This document shows, one piece after another, positions 60,705 to 64,000 of a stretch of 64,000 nucleotides of DNA (within the stretch, counting starts at the first letter, position 1; every line of letters starts with the position of its first letter). Origin of the DNA: Bacteroidaceae bacterium (GTDB taxonomy: Bacteria > Bacteroidota > Bacteroidia > Bacteroidales > Bacteroidaceae). A program made the translations under genes and the position numbers. Where the stretch lies: assembly GCA_017650105.1 (NCBI GenBank), contig JAGCFO010000024.1:1-64000 (forward strand). The letters run 5' to 3'. The notes beneath the pieces are model-generated. The model ran no database searches. It was not told the DNA's origin and was given only the letters and a program-made list of their open reading frames with translations.

Positions 60705-62618
60705 TCAGATGGTTATCAAAGTCTCACATATCGAAGTCACATCAAGATGACACTCTGCCAACAACTCAGGAATGGTGCCGTGTTCCACAAAGGAGTCGGG
60801 CAAGCCTAAGCGCACCACTTTCGGAGAGTAGCCATTATCTGCAAAGAATTCCAGCACGGCGCTGCCCAATCCTCCCGTAACGACTCCGTTTTCTACAGTC
60901 ACTACCTTTTTAAACTTTTTGCCTACAGAGTGCAAAATGTCGGTATCGATAGGCTTCAGGAAGCGCATATCGTAATGAGCCACGCTCACTCCATGCTGCG
61001 AAGCCATTTCAGCCGCCTCTGCCGCAAGGTTTCCGATAGCTCCCAAGCTGAGGATGGCTACGTCGGTGCCTTCGCACATTTGTCTTCCCTTTCCGACAGG
61101 AACTGCCTCCAAGGGGCATTCCCAATCGGTGTGCTTTCCTTTTCCACGCGGATAACGGATGACAAAAGGCCCCATATCGGGTTGTTGCGCAGTATACATC
61201 AAGCGCCTCAGCTCGTGCTCGTCATAAGGTGCGCTGATAGTAAGATTGGGAATAGGACGCAGGAATGCAAGGTCGAAAGCTCCATGATGTGTCGGCCCGT
61301 CTTCCCCCACAAGCCCCGCTCTGTCGATGCAAATGACTACGTTGAGATGCTGTATCGCAACATCGTGGATGATGTTGTCGTAGGCGCGCTGCAGAAAACT
61401 GGAGTAGATGTTGCAGAAAGGCACCAGCCCCTCTTTTGCCATTCCTGCTGAAAAAGTCATAGCATGTCCTTCGGCGATACCCACATCGAAGCAGCGGCAG
61501 GGAAACGCTTTCATCATGATGTCCATTGAGCAACCCGTGGGCATAGCAGGCGTGACGCCTACTATCTTTTTGTTTTGCCGCGCTAACTCCAAAAGAGTAT
61601 TGCCAAACACATCCTGGAACCTTAGGGGCTTTCCTTCGGCGCTTGTAGTCACTCGCTCGCCCGTCTTTTTGTCGAAAAGCCCGGGTGCATGCCATTCGAT
61701 TGCATCCTCTTCAGCCGGCGCATACCCTTTGCCCTTCACGGTGTGGATATGAAGCAGCTTTGGCCCTTTCATCTCCTTTATTACACGCAGGGCACGCACA
61801 AGTTGGGTAACATTATTCCCGTCGATAGGTCCGAAGTAGCGGATATTCATCCCCTCAAACACATTCTGTTGACGCGCAATGAGGGCTTTCATGCTGTTGC
61901 CGAAGCGGATATACGAGTCACGCTTGCTTTCGTTCAGTAAGCCTAACTTACGCATGAGCTGAGCCAGACGGTTTCGCAGATTGTTGTACCCGATGCTGGT
62001 GCTGAGCCCCAACAGGTATCTCTTCATTCCTCCCACGCTGCTTGAGATGGACATATTGTTATCGTTGAGGATGATAAGCAGATTATTATCCACTTCGCTC
62101 ACATTGTTGAGTCCCTCGAACGCCAGCCCTCCACTCATGGCTCCGTCTCCGATGATAGCTACCACATGACGCTTCTCATCTCCTTGTTTTTTGGCAGCAA
62201 TCGCCATACCTAGCGCAGCAGAAATGGAGTTAGAAGCATGTCCTGCCGTGAATGTATCGTAGGGGCTTTCGCTGGGGGAAGGGAAGGGAGCCAATCCGTG
62301 AAGCTTACGGTTGGTTTTGAAGGATTCCCTCCGTCCGGTAAGTATCTTGTGCGCATAAGCCTGATGCCCCACGTCCCACACAAGACGGTCGTTGGGCGTG
62401 TTATATACGTAGTGCAAGGCTACCGACAGCTCCACAGCGCCCAGGCTTGAACCCAGATGCCCGGGATTGTGCGACAACTCGTCGATGATAAATTGTCGCA
62501 GTTCCTCGCAGAGTTCAGGCAACTGGCTCATTTTGAGATGCCGAAGCACTTCGGGTGAGTCTATTGTCTGCAACAAGCCTGAATCCTTATGTTCTCTTTT
62601 CTTCACTTTCCCACGCAT
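60705..62618 (-). CDS. dxs: 1-deoxy-D-xylulose-5-phosphate synthase
   Basis: A 637-residue thiamine-diphosphate enzyme that joins pyruvate and glyceraldehyde 3-phosphate, the first step of the MEP isoprenoid route. The thiamine-binding motif [22 protein letters not shown], the middle domain [19 protein letters not shown] and [23 protein letters not shown] are clear. The C-terminal domain has [15 protein letters not shown]. The ATG at 62618 is used; an in-frame TTG one codon earlier is possible. It opens the unit with trkA and trkH. Confidence 0.95.
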   Translation of the reverse strand: MRGKVKKREHKDSGLLQTIDSPEVLRHLKMSQLPELCEELRQFIIDELSHNPGHLGSSLGAVELSVALHYVYNTPNDRLVWDVGHQAYAHKILTGRRESFKTNRKLHGLAPFPSPSESPYDTFTAGHASNSISAALGMAIAAKKQGDEKRHVVAIIGDGAMSGGLAFEGLNNVSEVDNNLLIILNDNNMSISSSVGGMKRYLLGLSTSIGYNNLRNRLAQLMRKLGLLNESKRDSYIRFGNSMKALIARQQNVFEGMNIRYFGPIDGNNVTQLVRALRVIKEMKGPKLLHIHTVKGKGYAPAEEDAIEWHAPGLFDKKTGERVTTSAEGKPLRFQDVFGNTLLELARQNKKIVGVTPAMPTGCSMDIMMKAFPCRCFDVGIAEGHAMTFSAGMAKEGLVPFCNIYSSFLQRAYDNIIHDVAIQHLNVVICIDRAGLVGEDGPTHHGAFDLAFLRPIPNLTISAPYDEHELRRLMYTAQQPDMGPFVIRYPRGKGKHTDWECPLEAVPVGKGRQMCEGTDVAILSLGAIGNLAAEAAEMASQHGVSVAHYDMRFLKPIDTDILHSVGKKFKKVVTVENGVVTGGLGSAVLEFFADNGYSPKVVRLGLPDSFVEHGTIPELLAECHLDVTSICETLITI

Positions 62619-62646
62619 CAAAGCGCCATTTTTGGGGTTTATCGTG

Positions 62647-62654
62647 CAAAAATA
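62647..62654 (-). promoter_or_regulatory. Promoter -7 box (TATTTTTG) for dxs
   Basis: A perfect minus-strand consensus, 28 bases before the dxs ATG, facing away from the similar box at 62678. Confidence 0.6.
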
Positions 62655-62677
62655 GGTTTTTTTTTCGAGAATAGTGT

Positions 62678-62685
62678 TATTTTTG
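62678..62685 (+). promoter_or_regulatory. Promoter -7 box (TATTTTTG) for the GSCFA gene
   Basis: A perfect consensus, 26 bases before the ATG at 62712. It shares a 40-base region with the divergent dxs promoter. Confidence 0.6.
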
Positions 62686-62711
62686 CATGATTTTTTATCA
62701 CAACAACAACT

Positions 62712-63764
62712 ATGCTACTTCAAACCGAGGTTTCCATTCCTTCCGCACCTACTGCTATCTGCCACTCAGACAAGCTGTTACTGCTGGGTTCCTGCTTTGC
62801 CGAGAATATAGGGAAGCGCCTTGTGGAAAACAAGTTCCAATGCGACATCAATCCTTTCGGAATCCTATACAATCCTTCTTCTGTGGCTCAGGCACTTAGG
62901 CGTTTGGCCGACGGAACTCCATACGACAAATCGGATTTACACTATTTCGAGGGTGTGGGTTGGTGCACTTGGGAACATCATAGCCGTTTTGCTGCGGAGA
63001 AGGAAAACGACGCGCTGGAGAAGGAAAACCGCCGTATGCTTTCTTCATCCGACGGGCTGAAGAAAGCAAAATTTCTTATCATCACTTTCGGCTCGGCGTG
63101 GGTGTACAGACTCAGGGAGACTTCTGCGGAAAATGAGCAGAAAGGAGAGGAAAAGGGAATAGGGGACAAGAGAAAAAATCGGGTAGTTGCCAATTGTCAC
63201 AAGCAACCCGAACGACTGTTTGAGCGCTCACTCCTTACTGTTGACGACATCGTGGATGAATGGAAGCCTCTTCTGGAACGCCTGCACAAGCTCAACCCGC
63301 AGCTACAAGTTCTCTTTACCGTAAGTCCTATCCGGCATCTGCGCGACGGAGCCCATTCCAATCAGCTGTCGAAGGCTACTCTCCTCCTTGCCGTTCAAAG
63401 GATGATAGACGAATGCGAGAAAGACCTTTCGCTGCTGTATTTCCCCGCTTACGAGATAATGCTTGACGAACTACGCGACTATCGTTTCTATGCCGACGAT
63501 ATGACGCATCCTTCTGCTCTTGCGGAGCAATATATCTGGGAACGTTTTGGGGATACTTTTTTCAACGCTGAAACAAAGCAAATTATCAAGGAATGGGAAG
63601 AAGTGTGCCGGGCTTTGAATCACCGTCCCTTCCGTCCTGATTCGGAAGAGCACAAACGTTTCATCCGTCAAACTTTGTTAAAGATAGAGGCTATTCGAAA
63701 AAAAATGCCGTACTTTGAAGTCGAAAAGGAAATTGCACAATGTCATACCATATTGAACAGATAG
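62712..63764 (+). CDS. GSCFA-domain protein
   Basis: A 350-residue protein of the GSCFA family, named for a motif here seen as [13 protein letters not shown]. The family is distantly related to SGNH/GDSL lipases and esterases; [23 protein letters not shown] and a late [15 protein letters not shown] (with the Asp and His expected for a hydrolase) fit. The usual position next to murF-alr suggests a role linked to cell-wall or envelope sugars, but the substrate is not known. It overlaps the next gene by 25 bases. Confidence 0.88.
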   Translation: MLLQTEVSIPSAPTAICHSDKLLLLGSCFAENIGKRLVENKFQCDINPFGILYNPSSVAQALRRLADGTPYDKSDLHYFEGVGWCTWEHHSRFAAEKENDALEKENRRMLSSSDGLKKAKFLIITFGSAWVYRLRETSAENEQKGEEKGIGDKRKNRVVANCHKQPERLFERSLLTVDDIVDEWKPLLERLHKLNPQLQVLFTVSPIRHLRDGAHSNQLSKATLLLAVQRMIDECEKDLSLLYFPAYEIMLDELRDYRFYADDMTHPSALAEQYIWERFGDTFFNAETKQIIKEWEEVCRALNHRPFRPDSEEHKRFIRQTLLKIEAIRKKMPYFEVEKEIAQCHTILNR

Positions 63765-64000
63765 CATCCATTATCGGAGCCAAACGCACGGGAACGCGCG
63801 ATTCCATCGTCACTTGGCTACTTACCGACAGCCGCTCGCTGTGGCTTCCCGAAGAAACTCTCTTCTTTGCCCTCGTAGGGCAACGCAACAACGGGCATCG
63901 ATACGTGGAAGAACTCTATACGCGAGGCGTGCGAAACTTTGTAGTCACCACCCTCCCCGATGAGTGTCACGACGATGCCAATTACCTGCAGGTAAAAGAT
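63740..64000 (+). CDS. Bifunctional MurF ligase / alanine racemase, N-terminal fragment
   Basis: The first 87 codons of a gene cut by the window edge. The start [14 protein letters not shown] with LLTDSRSLWLPEETLFFALVG and NNGHRYVEELYTRGVRNFVVT is the N-terminal domain of UDP-N-acetylmuramoyl-tripeptide D-alanyl-D-alanine ligase. In Bacteroidales this gene is commonly fused to an alanine racemase; the fusion lies outside the window, so I infer it from the family. The start overlaps the GSCFA gene by 25 bases, so the two are coupled. Confidence 0.85.
   Translation, partial: MSYHIEQIASIIGAKRTGTRDSIVTWLLTDSRSLWLPEETLFFALVGQRNNGHRYVEELYTRGVRNFVVTTLPDECHDDANYLQVKD

Overview
The window is chromosomal DNA of a Bacteroidota bacterium, almost certainly order Bacteroidales and probably Prevotellaceae or a close relative. 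The family placement is inference. The signs seen directly are Bacteroidetes-type promoters (TAnnTTTG about 7 bases before the start, often with TTTG 19-21 bases further up), few Shine-Dalgarno sequences, many secreted proteins and lipoproteins, a SprA/Sov type IX secretion translocon next to ruvA, and Bacteroidales gene orders such as lysS-gpsA-pgi, metF-holB-ricT and dxs-trkA-trkH. There is no phage, insertion sequence, CRISPR array or rRNA operon. Nearly all the sequence is core genome plus a few carbohydrate and glycoprotein degradation genes.

Layout. 1-570 is a repeat-rich spacer before tRNA-Ser(TGA). 817-2943 is a predicted glycosidase lipoprotein, followed by a terminator and a convergent tRNA-Leu(TAG). 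3220-7947 (-) is parC, an exported beta-rich protein and an S41 protease. 8034-10247 (+) is glyS and an FKBP-type prolyl isomerase lipoprotein. 10736-13075 (+) holds a solitary Dam-type methylase, rpmE2 and a lipoprotein. 13130-14619 (-) is an EamA transporter and a DUF3256-type protein. 14766-19129 (-) is cca, a nucleoside transporter, rsmE and truA. 19205-21362 (+) is a TPR-like lipoprotein and a GH43 enzyme. 21497-30899 (-) is a GH95 fucosidase, an M60 mucinase-like peptidase, hflX and fumarase. 31235-35609 (+) is metF, holB, ricT and an EamA transporter. 35680-40720 (-) is lysS, gpsA, pgi and a HAD phosphatase. 40989-43340 (+) is a GH3 beta-glucosidase. 43439-45100 (-) is an acyl-CoA ligase. 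45260-47312 (+) is a tandem pair of membrane LytTR regulators. 47329-48996 (-) is an ABC exporter. 49336-57373 (+) is ruvA and sprA. 57893-62618 (-) is dxs, trkA and trkH. 62712-64000 (+) is a GSCFA protein and the start of murF/alr.

How the parts fit. The predicted GH95, M60, GH43, GH3 and glycosidase-like proteins suit growth on host glycans or plant polysaccharide. The M60 protein ends in a segment resembling a type IX sorting signal, and sprA encodes the pore that such cargo would use.

The most unusual feature is a family of at least nine AT-rich mosaic palindromic elements. They are built from a few modules (GGAGAACAAATA, TCGCGA, TATGAAGAAGGGAAAAA and their complements) and lie only between genes or at gene ends. 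Two of them supply the final codons or stop of genes (the M60 peptidase and truA). A second item is a very short minus-strand transcription unit near 57750, with a strong promoter, a five-residue ORF (MVLDF) and a terminator, and no gene behind it. Starts were chosen by eye; no database search was run.
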